Below, in pieces: positions 15,920 through 24,760 of a stretch of DNA of 64,000 nt. The position numbers and the translations under genes are program-made. The first letter of the stretch is position 1. The number at the start of each line of letters is the position of its first letter. The notes beneath the pieces were generated by a model. It saw nothing but the letters and a program-made list of their open reading frames with translations, did no database searches and had not been told where the DNA came from. The DNA comes from Peptidiphaga gingivicola (lineage in GTDB: Bacteria; Actinomycetota; Actinomycetes; Actinomycetales; Actinomycetaceae), in contig NZ_LVZK01000001.1 of the NCBI RefSeq assembly GCF_001652275.1, forward strand, positions 1,302,001-1,366,000, given 5' to 3'.

Positions 15920-16522
15920 TCAGTCGCGCTGGAAGCGCGCCTTGAGCTTGGCGATTCGCTCCTCGCGCTGCTCCTTGCGGGCGGACTTCTTTTCGTCGCG
16001 TATTTTTTCGCGAGCCGCTTTCGCCGCAGCTTCGGCCGCGGCCTGCTGAGCGACGAGCTCGTCGAGCACCTCGGACGATTCGCGGCGGATGATCGTTCCG
16101 CCCAGATCGCGGACTACCCGATCCAGCGCGTCCGTCGTGCCCTCGCTCGTTTCGAGCAGAATGGCATTGGAGCCCGGAGCGATAGTCCGGCCGAATTCGG
16201 CGATCGCCTCGGTTCCGACGTCGATCCTGTCGGCGTCGACCAGAGAACCCGCCAGCGCGCCCACTCCGAGCCCGAAAAGCATGCCCAACGGTCCTCCGAG
16301 CACTCCGACGACCATGCCGAGCAACCCGCCCCCGGCGGCGCCGGAACCCTTGAAGCCGTCGATGTGCTCGGCGACTTCGACCGTTCCGTTGGCATTCCTC
16401 TCGACGACGGCGCCCGCCGAAATCGACAAGGCCCCCGTTTGCGCCGTGCGGCTTATCTTGTTGAAGGCCTCATACGCCGTAGATCTCTCTGGGAAAACGA
16501 CGAGGGCGACATAGTCGGTCAT
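15920..16522 (-). CDS. DUF1269-family protein with Gly-rich core
   Basis: 200 residues. It begins MTDYVALVVFPERSTAYEAF, as in DUF1269 proteins. A Gly-rich hydrophobic hairpin-like segment follows (GGGLLGMVVGVLGGPLGML, about 82-100, then GVGALAGSLVD), next a second ferredoxin-like half, and last a Lys/Ala/Glu-rich helical tail (about 155-200). The family is thought to be membrane-associated; its function is unknown. The frame is open to 16639, but the ATG at 16522 has a strong AAAGGAGA site. The T-run of the terminator at 15833 lies just downstream. Confidence 0.82.
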   Translation of the reverse strand: MTDYVALVVFPERSTAYEAFNKISRTAQTGALSISAGAVVERNANGTVEVAEHIDGFKGSGAAGGGLLGMVVGVLGGPLGMLFGLGVGALAGSLVDADRIDVGTEAIAEFGRTIAPGSNAILLETSEGTTDALDRVVRDLGGTIIRRESSEVLDELVAQQAAAEAAAKAAREKIRDEKKSARKEQREERIAKLKARFQRD

Positions 16523-16553
16523 CTTCTGTCTCCTTTGGTGTGTCTCCTTTGGC

Positions 16554-16565
16554 GCGACATGTCGC
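16554..16565. promoter_or_regulatory. 12-bp perfect palindrome upstream of the DUF1269 gene
   Basis: GCGACATGTCGC, about 30 bases before the start codon, flanked by two copies of GTCTCCTTTGG on one side. It could be an operator; no regulator can be assigned. Confidence 0.3.
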
Positions 16566-16724
16566 CTCCTTTTTGGGCGGACGGCATGTGCGAGATGTAT
16601 AGAAAGCCTTTTCGAGTCTGGTCGAAAGACTTTATTCATTACACTAATGAAGTCGCCGCTGTTTGTCAGAGACTGGTTCAGAAGCTATGCCCAGAGCGGA
16701 GAACGGGCGACGACGAGGTGCAAA

Positions 16725-17147
16725 TCAGTCGGCAAGCGGCAGGAGCCCTCGCTCCGAAAAGACGCGTTTGGCCGCAAACATGGCGTTCAGAGACCGGGGA
16801 AATCCGCAGTAGGCGGATGCGTGAAGGATGGCTTCGACGATTTCCTTCGGCGAAAGGCCCACGTTGAGCGCGGCGCCGACGTGCACCTCGAGCTGTGGCT
16901 CGCAGCCCCCAAGGGCCGTGAGCATGCCGAGCGTGACGAGCTGCCGGTCTCTCGGGCGAAGCCCCTCGCGCGAGTAGATGTCGCCGAATCCCCAGGCGAC
17001 GATGTGGTACCCGAGTTCGGGGCAGACGTCGCGCAGTGAGTCGAGCACGCGCGCGCCGGCGTCGCCGTCGACCCGGTTGAGCATTCTCATGCCTGCGGCG
17101 AAGCGCTCATCGCCTGCGGTCAGGTTCTTGTCGGTCTTCTCGTCCAT
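16725..17147 (-). CDS. Carboxymuconolactone decarboxylase family protein
   Basis: 140 residues, one CMD domain. Landmarks are SREGLRPRDRQLVTLGMLTA (split over the first half), EVHVGAALNVGLSPKEIVE and HASAYCGFPRSLNAM, where the family's conserved Tyr/Cys/Gly/Pro stand. Such proteins include 4-carboxymuconolactone decarboxylase and thiol-based peroxidase partners. A single Cys in this motif (AYCGFP, no CxxC) argues against an AhpD-type peroxidase. I chose the second ATG (17147), which has AAGGAAAACG upstream; one 5 codons earlier exists. It overlaps the merR-like gene by 41 bases, so the pair is probably co-regulated. Confidence 0.85.
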   Translation of the reverse strand: MDEKTDKNLTAGDERFAAGMRMLNRVDGDAGARVLDSLRDVCPELGYHIVAWGFGDIYSREGLRPRDRQLVTLGMLTALGGCEPQLEVHVGAALNVGLSPKEIVEAILHASAYCGFPRSLNAMFAAKRVFSERGLLPLAD

Positions 17148-17559
17148 CGTTTTCCTTTCCATGGATATCGGGGATATGCGTCTGCCTGGAGCCTTCGGCG
17201 TCGTCGATCCATTGTCGATAAAGCGCGATTTTGGCGTCCAAGGCGTCCGCGTGCGTGGAAAGCTCGGCTATGCGGGAACGGACGTCGGCTTCGTAATCGC
17301 AAAGAAGCTCCAGACGTTCGCGGAGCGTCGAGGGCCCCGCTTTGCGCAGCTGCGCATACCGGCGCATAAGCCCTATCGGCATGCTCGCGGCGCGAAGACG
17401 CTGGAGGAACCGTATCCAGGAGACGTCCTGGGCGTCATAAAGGCGCCTTCCGGCCCCGTCGCGCGCAACCGAAACGAGGCCCTCGCGTTCGTAGTACCTG
17501 AGGGTCGACGCCGAAAGTCCCGTTTCTTGAACGACTTGGCCTATGCGCATCCTTTCCAT
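17107..17559 (-). CDS. MerR-family transcriptional regulator
   Basis: 150 residues. The N-terminal winged helix is typical: MRIGQVVQETGLSASTLRYY, then EREGLVSVARDGAGRRLY, followed by a dimerisation helix (about 80-125). No Cys-rich effector site is visible, so it is not a metal sensor of the classical kind. Most relatives activate or repress the gene beside them, here the CMD-family gene that starts inside its 3' end. The last 25 residues are charged and lie in the overlap. The start is either the ATG at 17559 or the one three codons later. Confidence 0.9.
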   Translation of the reverse strand: MERMRIGQVVQETGLSASTLRYYEREGLVSVARDGAGRRLYDAQDVSWIRFLQRLRAASMPIGLMRRYAQLRKAGPSTLRERLELLCDYEADVRSRIAELSTHADALDAKIALYRQWIDDAEGSRQTHIPDIHGKENDGREDRQEPDRRR

Positions 17560-17608
17560 GGAAGGGAGCTTACGAGTTCAAGCGCACTCGAAGTCAAGAC
17601 GCGCTCGG

Positions 17609-18043
17609 TCAGCTCTCGCAGTGCCGGTGCGAATCCGTGCCGGAGACGAGCTCGCGGTAGGCGGTTTCCACGCTCATCATGGACGGGGCGAATCCAATGC
17701 CCTTCTCGCCCTTGATGAGGTGAAGCCGGTTCGACCTGCGACGCCCGCTCGGGGAGATGACGAACGCGTCTTCGTAGGGGTTGATGTTCCAGTCGTCCAC
17801 CGTGCCCACCCACGCGTCTGGGTTTTCGCGCAGCTTCCAGCTCGCAAAGGCTTTGAAGACTTCTGCCTCGGAGGGGCCGGGGCCTTCCGTGGGGGACGGG
17901 ACGCGGACTTCAGATTCGGAGACGCGGTCTCCAGACTTCGAAGCGTCGTGGTTTTCCCTGTTTGAAGGGAAGCGAGGCTGCATGGAGGAAGTCGTCTGCC
18001 CTCGTCTGCGACGTCGGGCCGGCGAGTTGTCGTCGCTGGTCAT
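17609..18043 (-). CDS. Hypothetical protein
   Basis: 144 residues, not recognised. The first 60 residues are Arg/Ser-rich and look disordered. From about 62 onwards there is a compact region (EVFKAFASWKLRENPDAWVG, then DDWNINPYEDAFVISPSGRR, then a Leu/Ile segment) that could fold. An AAGGA site stands 8 bases before the ATG, which supports real translation. It is monocistronic and close to the merR-like gene but not overlapping it. Confidence 0.6.
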   Translation of the reverse strand: MTSDDNSPARRRRRGQTTSSMQPRFPSNRENHDASKSGDRVSESEVRVPSPTEGPGPSEAEVFKAFASWKLRENPDAWVGTVDDWNINPYEDAFVISPSGRRRSNRLHLIKGEKGIGFAPSMMSVETAYRELVSGTDSHRHCES

Positions 18044-18933
18044 GATGGGTTCCTTTCAGTGGTGCGAATTGTGGGGCTTCGTAAACGTGACTGCGGCGCA
18101 CTGCAGGGGCAGCGTCCGCCTCGCGTGGCGACCGGATGCGGAATCGCGCCAGTCTGACCGCAGGTCGATCAGCGGATGCGATCCTTGGGAGTCGTGCAGG
18201 ATGAAGATGTGAAGGAAAGGCACGTTCACATTCGTTCTCCGTTCCTTTGTCGCCGGTTCTTCGTTTCGATTTGCTGTGACGCCGATGCGATGCGGGACGT
18301 GTGGGGGATGGTGGCCCGGGTTTCATAAACGGCGTGGGTTCGTCGGTAGGAACTTGTTTACACAGTACCCAATCTGGCGGGCAAATGAGAGCCGAAATTC
18401 GGGGGAGGGGACTCCAACGTAGCCATCTTTTGGGGATAAGCGCGTCGTTCCGGGGAAAAACGCGGCTGGGCCGATGTCTCCGATTTGTCCGCCGAGCTGG
18501 CGCCAGTAGGAGGGGACGTTCAGGCTGGCGCCGGGAGGAGGGGACGTTCAGGTCTGCGCCGGGAGGGGGATGTTCAGGCCGGCGTCGGGAGGGGGATGTT
18601 CGCGTCAAGATCGCCGGGGCCGTTTGAGGTTCGTCGCCGTGCCGGACGGGGCGGAAGCTCGGGTCCAAACCGTGGCGGCGGGGGCGGCATGGGCGGGGCT
18701 GCCAAGCCGGAGCCGACGATCGGGCCCGCGGGTGCGGCCGCAGTGAGGACCGCCTGGCTTTCAGGCACTAGGATGCTGCATGAGGGCGTCGCATGCCGCT
18801 TCGTTTCGCTTCGCGCCTTGGACGGTTCGTTCGCCCAGCCACATGCGATCGACGGCGCGGAAACGGTGCTGCGGCGTCGTCCCCTTCACGTGAGCGGCCG
18901 TCGGCCGCGCTTTCCGTCAGAAAGGAATGTGTT
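18044..18933. other. Long gene-poor stretch
   Basis: About 890 bases between a hypothetical gene and the YbaB-like gene. Apparent reading frames here are biased by GC content and have no ribosome sites. It holds the four-unit tandem repeat at 18497-18604. A TAGGAT hexamer at 18769-18774 could be the -10 box for the YbaB-like gene, giving a leader of about 150 bases; an ATG 5 bases after the box opens a 37-codon frame that I cannot support as a gene. Confidence 0.5.
18497..18604. repeat. Four-unit imperfect tandem repeat (28/28/26/26 bp)
   Basis: Units share CTGGCGCCGGGAGG followed by GGGGACGTTCAGG with small changes. The unit length drops from 28 to 26 by loss of two bases in the G-rich part. 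There are no spacers, so it is not a CRISPR array. Confidence 0.75.
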
Positions 18934-19437
18934 ATGGAACTTCCCGAGTTTTCCAGCAGCCTAGAAGGCATTCAAGCTCGGTTGGACGAGCAGCTCGCCG
19001 AGGCGCAGAGAAACGTGCAGCGAGCCGAGGTCTTCGCGGCGCAGGCGCAGGATTTGAAGGCGTTTGTGCGCAGCGAGGGCGGCGAAGTGAGCGTCGAAGT
19101 CGACGGGGGAGGCGTGCCGCTCGACGTGAAAGTGACGGCCAAAGCCTTTTCTCTGACGCCGGAGGCGCTTTCGCAGCTCATCCTCGACGTCGTTCGCCAG
19201 GCGCATTGCGAAGCCGTTCAAAAGTACGAAGATCTGGCCCGTTCGAACTTCGGAGACTCGGCGACGACGGAGCAACTCGTCTCCCAGGCCCGTCAGCGGC
19301 TCAGGGCATACGGCTGTGACGCAGGAGAAGGCCGATTGGGCGACAGCGAAGCAGGGCGCTCTGAATCCGGCGGCGTCGAAGCCGGGACCGGCGAAGCCGA
19401 CGCTTCGGACGGTCGGAGCGAATCTCCCATTAGCTAG
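18934..19437 (+). CDS. YbaB/EbfC-like nucleoid-associated protein
   Basis: 167 residues. The first 110 resemble YbaB/EbfC, small dimeric DNA-binding proteins: a coiled N-terminal helix (SSLEGIQARLDEQLAEAQRN), then EGGEVSVEVDGGGVPLDVKV and a C-terminal helix. The last 55 residues are a Gly/Ser/Glu-rich tail absent from the short YbaB proteins next to dnaX and recR. This gene is not in that context, so it is a second-type actinobacterial family member. ATG at 18934 with AAAGGAATG upstream; the frame is open further up without a ribosome site. Confidence 0.72.
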   Translation: MELPEFSSSLEGIQARLDEQLAEAQRNVQRAEVFAAQAQDLKAFVRSEGGEVSVEVDGGGVPLDVKVTAKAFSLTPEALSQLILDVVRQAHCEAVQKYEDLARSNFGDSATTEQLVSQARQRLRAYGCDAGEGRLGDSEAGRSESGGVEAGTGEADASDGRSESPIS

Positions 19438-19480
19438 GCGCCCCTCTTGCCGTCCGCCGCAAGCGCGGAGCCGCGAAGGA

Positions 19481-19509
19481 TTAACCCGCGCCGTTCCGTC
19501 GGCTAGAAT
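19481..19509 (+). promoter_or_regulatory. tsaD promoter (leaderless)
   Basis: TTAACC, a 17-base spacer, then TAGAAT, with the GTG start of tsaD 8 bases after the -10 box and no strong ribosome site. Confidence 0.55.
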
Positions 19510-19517
19510 TCTGGGAC

Positions 19518-20547
<1,030 letters not shown>

Positions 20548-20558
<11 letters not shown>

Positions 20559-21795
20559 CGGCCGTCCGCCGCGCGACGATCGCCCGATGGCGGCCAAGGA
20601 CGGGGGAGAAGAGGACGACGCCGGCGTCGCCGCCGCGGCCCGAGAGCTTCTTCGCCATCGCCGCGACGTCGACCTCCGTTCCGCGTTTCTTGACCTCCGT
20701 CCGCCCGATCCCGTGCGCGGCCAGGGACCGCTTGATCCGCTTGGCCTCCGGAACGACGACGTCCAAGACCTCGAAAGCCGCGCAATGCGGCGGGACCGCC
20801 TCGCCCGTGAGGTAGGCGATGCCCTCTGAGACCGGGGCGAGGCCGTGTTTCTCGCACAGACGCGCGATGCCGCCCGATCGGACGATTGCGGGGTCGGGCT
20901 CGAACAGCAGGGGGCCGAGGGGGCGCGGGGCGACGAAGACCGCCGGCTCGTCGGCGGTCTTCGCGCCGGAGTCGAGCCGCTCGCCGTCGATCGTCGCCGC
21001 ACGCCCCGTTCCCATTCCGAGCCAGACGACGGCCTCGAGCAGTTGGCCGCGCTCGCTGATCCACTCGACGAACGCCCTCGGCGGCAAGGCGTGATAGGCG
21101 ATCCCGGGCGCAACTTTGATTCCCGCCAGCGGGAAACCCCTCGCAAGGCTCAGGGCGCGCGAGAACGGCGGAATCCAGCGTTCGGGGGAGGCGATCCTGC
21201 GGCCGTCCTCGGCCCTCCTGGCTGGGTCGAGCCATATCGCGTCGGCGTCGGGGAGCTCAGTCGCGAGGCCGTTAGCGCACGTCACTTTCGCCTTCGGCGC
21301 ATTCGCGGCCGCATACAGGGCCGCCACGGGGTCCGATTCGATCGCCGCAACGTCGAGTCCCGCGAGCGTGAACGCGAGCGAGTCGGCTCCGATGCCGCAG
21401 CCGAAGTCGATGACCCGCCTCGCTCCCGCCTCGACGAAACGCGCCGCGTGCAAGGCTCCGACGCTCAGCCTGGTCGCCTGCTCGTATCCGTCTGCGGTGA
21501 AGAACATCGCGCCCGCGCGCTCGCCGAACTTGGCCGCGGCCCGCGCTCGCAGGCGGGACAGCGTGAGCGCGGACGCCGCTTGGTCGGCGTCCAGCCCCTC
21601 GCGCCTCAGCCGTGCAGTGAGGGCGAAGACGTCGTCTGAACGGTACGGGGGAAGCGCGGCGAGAACGGCCCGTCCTGCGTCGCCGAGGAGCCAGCGGGCG
21701 ACGGCGAGATTGCGGGATGCTCTCGCGTTTCGGGGAGAATCGGCGTCGGAAAGGGGAGAATCGGCGTCTCGGGGCGGGGAGGGAAAAGCGTCCAC
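20548..21795 (-). CDS. Class I SAM-dependent methyltransferase with THUMP-like domain
   Basis: 415 residues. The SAM-binding core starts at [15 protein letters not shown], followed by the acidic AAIESDP and by [21 protein letters not shown], which are motifs of this actinobacterial family. The C-terminal third ([20 protein letters not shown]) is the THUMP-like part that would bind RNA, so an RNA substrate is likely but unproven. It starts with GTG at 21795; the first 30 residues are a Ser/Asp/Pro repeat ([12 protein letters not shown]) and may not be conserved. It converges with tsaD, overlapping by 11 bases, and is divergent from groES. Confidence 0.85.
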
Positions 21796-21836
21796 GAATC
21801 AAGTCTCGCACGGGGCGCTGCGCCTACGGCGAAAAG

Positions 21837-21863
21837 CTGGCACTCATCGCATGCGAGTGCTAA
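21837..21863 (+). promoter_or_regulatory. CIRCE operator (HrcA site)
   Basis: An inverted repeat CTGGCACTC, 9 bases, GAGTGCTAA. It differs from the CIRCE consensus (TTAGCACTC-N9-GAGTGCTAA) in two positions of the left arm. It lies about 120 bases before groES. HrcA repression with induction by heat is expected. Confidence 0.9.
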
Positions 21864-21982
21864 TCTTTTATCAGGCGCAGCGAGAGCTGCGCGTGCCCGG
21901 TTCGGGCCCGGCCCCCGCGACGGCGGGTCCCGCGTCCAGGCTTTCTCAACCAAAGCACGAGTATATAGAAGGGGGATCCGCA

Positions 21983-22279
21983 GTGTCGGTCTCCATCAAG
22001 CCGCTTGAGGATCGCATCGTGATCCAGCAGCTCGAAGCAGAAACCACGACGGCTTCCGGCCTCGTCCTTCCGGACACGGCGAAGGAAAAGCCGCAAGAGG
22101 GCAAGGTCTTGGCCGTTGGGCCGGGCCGCGTCGACGATCAGGGCAATCGCGTGCCCGTCGACGTCAAGGTGGGTGACGTCGTCATCTACTCCAAGTACGG
22201 CGGGACCGAGATCAAGTACGGAGCGGACGAGTACATCATTCTGTCCTCGCGCGACGTGCTCGCGGTCGTCGAGAAGTAA
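21983..22279 (+). CDS. groS: Co-chaperonin GroES
   Basis: 98 residues, full length. It caps the GroEL chamber. [17 protein letters not shown] is the characteristic start. A mobile loop follows ([20 protein letters not shown]), then [18 protein letters not shown]. The start is GTG with AAGGGGGAT 8 bases upstream; the frame is open for hundreds of bases before that without meaning. No groEL follows: the gene is closed by a hairpin terminator, so the partner must be elsewhere, as is common in actinobacteria. It is controlled by the CIRCE element. Confidence 0.97.
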   Translation: MSVSIKPLEDRIVIQQLEAETTTASGLVLPDTAKEKPQEGKVLAVGPGRVDDQGNRVPVDVKVGDVVIYSKYGGTEIKYGADEYIILSSRDVLAVVEK

Positions 22280-22320
22280 TCGAGAGGCGGTCGGCCTCGG
22301 GTCGACGCGCAATCGAATCG

Positions 22321-22354
22321 AAGGGGCGGCGCTCTGTCTGGGGCGCCGCCCCTT
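22321..22354 (+). terminator. Terminator hairpin after groES
   Basis: A 12-bp stem (AAGGGGCGGCGC) with a 10-base loop and only a short TT end. The stretch from here to moaC (22355-22509) holds no gene. Confidence 0.75.
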
Positions 22355-22509
22355 CGTCGCGTCCGCAGAGAGGCTTGTCGCGTCAGAAAAGGCGCTTTGT
22401 CCCGGTCGCAGGGGCTTGTCGCGTCCGGGGGCGTGTTTGGTCGCCGGAGGCCGCCCGCAGACTTGGCTTCCCCGGCCTTGCCTCAGCGGGCCCGACTCCC
22501 CGGAAGGAC

Positions 22510-23010
22510 TCAGCCTTCCGGCCGGACCCAGCTTCCCGACCGCCCGCCGGATTTGGCGACGATCTTCGCTTCCGCCACCACGGCCGAGCGGTCGATTCCC
22601 TTGACCATGTCGACGACGGCGAGTGCTGCGACCGTCACGGCGGTTAGCGCCTCCATCTCGACGCCCGTCCTGTCGGCGGTTCGCGCCGTCGCGCGAATTG
22701 CCACGCCGCCGTCGGCCAGTTCCACGTCCACTTCGCACCCGTGGAGGCCTACGACGTGGGCGAGGGGAAGCAGCGCGGGCGTTTTCTTGGCGGCTTGGAT
22801 CCCGGCGACTCTCGCCACCGCAAACACGTCTCCCTTCGGCACGGAGCCCTCGCTCAGCCGCGCCATGACGGCGTCGGAGCACTCGACGCGGGCCACGGCC
22901 GTCGCCTCGCGAACCGTCGGCTCTTTCGCCGTCACGTCCACCATGTGCGCGGCGCCGTCTGAGCGCAGATGGGCGAGGCCGCCGCGAGAGGCCCCTTCGC
23001 TGTCAGTCAT
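22510..23010 (-). CDS. moaC: Cyclic pyranopterin monophosphate synthase MoaC
   Basis: 166 residues. It converts the MoaA product (3',8-cyclo-GTP) to cyclic pyranopterin monophosphate, the first stable molybdopterin precursor. Signature segments are HMVDVTAKEPTVREA, KGDVFAVARVAGIQAAKKTP, ALLPLAH, and GVEMEALTAVTVAALAVVDM with the KGIDR end of the active site. Last gene of the set HTH-moaD, moaE, moeA, moaC; its ATG overlaps the end of moeA by 8 bases. No moaA is in the window. Confidence 0.96.
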   Translation of the reverse strand: MTDSEGASRGGLAHLRSDGAAHMVDVTAKEPTVREATAVARVECSDAVMARLSEGSVPKGDVFAVARVAGIQAAKKTPALLPLAHVVGLHGCEVDVELADGGVAIRATARTADRTGVEMEALTAVTVAALAVVDMVKGIDRSAVVAEAKIVAKSGGRSGSWVRPEG

Positions 23011-24334
23011 TGGCGCTCCCTTCTGTTGGAATGAATCCCAGCGTGTCGCCGGGCATCACGCGTTCGACGTCGGCCGGCACGACGCCGAGCCCGTCCGCCG
23101 AGGGAAGCGAGGCGACCAGGTGCGAGCGCGAACCGAGTTCGTGAATGGGGAACGCGCGCCCGCCGTCCAAACGCAGGGGGATGAACTGGACTTTCCCGCG
23201 AGGCGAAGTCCATTCGCCGCCCGCAACCGCCTGCCGGACCGTCGGCTCGACGGTGCTGGAGCGCCCCGCGAGAACCCGGATCATGCCGGCGACGTACACA
23301 TGGAAGCTGACGTAGACCGACACCGGGTTGCCCGGCAGGCACGCAGCGGGCACAGGCCTTCCGCCGACGAGGGCGACCCCTGCGCCCTGAGGCCCCCCGG
23401 GCTGCTGGGCGACGTGGTGGAAGCGCATTGTGGGGCCGGAAAGGGCCTGCCGCACCGTCTCGTACGCCCCCGCGGATATGCCCCCCGCGGTGACGAGCAG
23501 ATCGATCTCCGGCGCGGACGCCAGAATCGCGAGCAGGGCCTCGGGGTCGTCCGCGCTGCGCCATCTGGCGACGACGTCGCCTCCCGCCTGCGCCGCGAGC
23601 CCGGCCAGAAGGGCTCCGTTCGAGTCCGGGATGCGGCCCTCGGCGAGTTCCTCGCCCGGAGCGACGAGTTCGCTTCCCGTGGTGAGAATTCCGATGCGCG
23701 GACGGGGCCGGACGAAGAGCGTCCCGCAGCCCGCCGAGGCCGCAGCCGAGACCGCGGCGGGGGAGAGCACGACGCCCGCGGGAAGGACGGGCGCGCCCGC
23801 ATCGAGGTCTTCGCCCTTGAAGCGCACATTGGCGGCCGGAGCCTGGGCCGCTCGAATCGTCACCGTCGGGGGCGCCTCGCTCACGCCGGGCGCATGATCC
23901 GTGTCTTCCACCTTGACGACGGTGTCCGCGCCGTCGGGCATCGCCGCTCCCGTCATGATGCGAACCGCCGTCCCCGGCTTGAGCGTGCGTTTGCGCGTAT
24001 CCCCGGCTGCCACGTCCCCGCAGACGGGCAGCGTGGCCGGAACGCGGGCGACGTCGGCGTGGCGGACGGCGAAGCCGTCCATCGCGGAGTTTGTGAACGG
24101 GGGCACGCTCAGACGGGCGACCACTTCCCGCGCCAACACGAGCCCCGCCGAGCCCGCAGCGACAGGCGGAGCCGAACTGCCCGGCCAGACGGCGCCGGGC
24201 CGGGCGTCAGCGAGCGGCGGCACACCCTCGCGGCCGGTCCCGTAGGGCAGGGCGTCGATGGCGCATTCGAGCGGTTCCAACGGCTCAACGAGCCCCTCGA
24301 GGAATGCGCGATGCTCTGAAACGTCGAATCTCAC
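23003..24334 (-). CDS. moeA: Molybdopterin molybdenumtransferase MoeA
   Basis: 443 residues. It inserts molybdate into adenylylated molybdopterin. It has the four-domain MoeA pattern: FTNSAMDGFAVR early, RIMTGAAMPDGADTVV, the MPTb domain with ILTTGSEL, RIPDSNGALLAG and TAGGISAGAYE, then CLPGNPVSVYVSF and the C-terminal beta domain. The GTG start (24334) overlaps the moaE stop (GTGA); the frame upstream is an artefact. It works with the Mog/MoaB-like protein at 34602 and with MobA. Confidence 0.95.
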   Translation of the reverse strand: MRFDVSEHRAFLEGLVEPLEPLECAIDALPYGTGREGVPPLADARPGAVWPGSSAPPVAAGSAGLVLAREVVARLSVPPFTNSAMDGFAVRHADVARVPATLPVCGDVAAGDTRKRTLKPGTAVRIMTGAAMPDGADTVVKVEDTDHAPGVSEAPPTVTIRAAQAPAANVRFKGEDLDAGAPVLPAGVVLSPAAVSAAASAGCGTLFVRPRPRIGILTTGSELVAPGEELAEGRIPDSNGALLAGLAAQAGGDVVARWRSADDPEALLAILASAPEIDLLVTAGGISAGAYETVRQALSGPTMRFHHVAQQPGGPQGAGVALVGGRPVPAACLPGNPVSVYVSFHVYVAGMIRVLAGRSSTVEPTVRQAVAGGEWTSPRGKVQFIPLRLDGGRAFPIHELGSRSHLVASLPSADGLGVVPADVERVMPGDTLGFIPTEGSAND

Positions 24335-24759
24335 GCGGACTCCAATCCGGACCAGCGGTGGCTGCCGTCGGCCATGATCTGCTTTTTCCACACCGGCAGG
24401 CGAGCCTTGACTTCGTCCACCAGAGCCTCGGCCGCGGCAAAGGCCTGGGACCGGTGCTCGGCGGCCACCGCGACCACCATGACGACGTCGCCGACGTCCA
24501 GCAGCCCCGTTCGATGCCAGGCCTCGACGCGGTGAACGCCCTGGCGCAGGGTCAGGCCTTCCGCGATCGACCGCAGGATGCGCGCGGCCGAGGGGTGCGC
24601 CGTGTACTCGAGCGCGGCCACGGTCGCACCGCTCGAATGATCGCGGACGGTTCCCTGGAACATCGCCACGGCGCCGCAACGCGGGTCGTGCGCATCCTTG
24701 CAAATTGCGGCGGCGTCCAGCCGCTGGGCCGTCAGACCGGTGTGAACGACGTCGAGCAT
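24331..24759 (-). CDS. moaE: Molybdopterin synthase catalytic subunit MoaE
   Basis: 142 residues. MoaE transfers sulfur from thiocarboxylated MoaD to cyclic pyranopterin monophosphate. GAVAMFQGTVRDHSSGATV, LEYTAHPSAARI, VEAWHRTGLLDVGD and PVWKKQIMADGSHRW are all present, the last with the catalytic Lys pair. The ATG stands 2 bases from the stop of the HTH-MoaD gene, with GAGGGTGAG as ribosome site, so translation of the two synthase subunits is coupled. Confidence 0.95.
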   Translation of the reverse strand: MLDVVHTGLTAQRLDAAAICKDAHDPRCGAVAMFQGTVRDHSSGATVAALEYTAHPSAARILRSIAEGLTLRQGVHRVEAWHRTGLLDVGDVVMVVAVAAEHRSQAFAAAEALVDEVKARLPVWKKQIMADGSHRWSGLESA

Positions 24760-24760
24760 C

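Noticed and set aside
18497-18604. Considered as a CRISPR array.
   Set aside because: Units follow each other directly without spacers, the unit length changes, and there are no cas genes.
18780-18893. A 37-codon frame with a TAGGAT box 5 bases before its ATG.
   Set aside because: The peptide is Arg/Ser-rich without a known family; the box may serve the YbaB-like gene further down. Not enough to call a gene.
22397-24319. A 640-codon + strand frame opposite moaC and moeA.
   Set aside because: It is antisense to two certain genes and made of Arg/Gly/His-rich low-complexity sequence, the usual artefact of high GC content.
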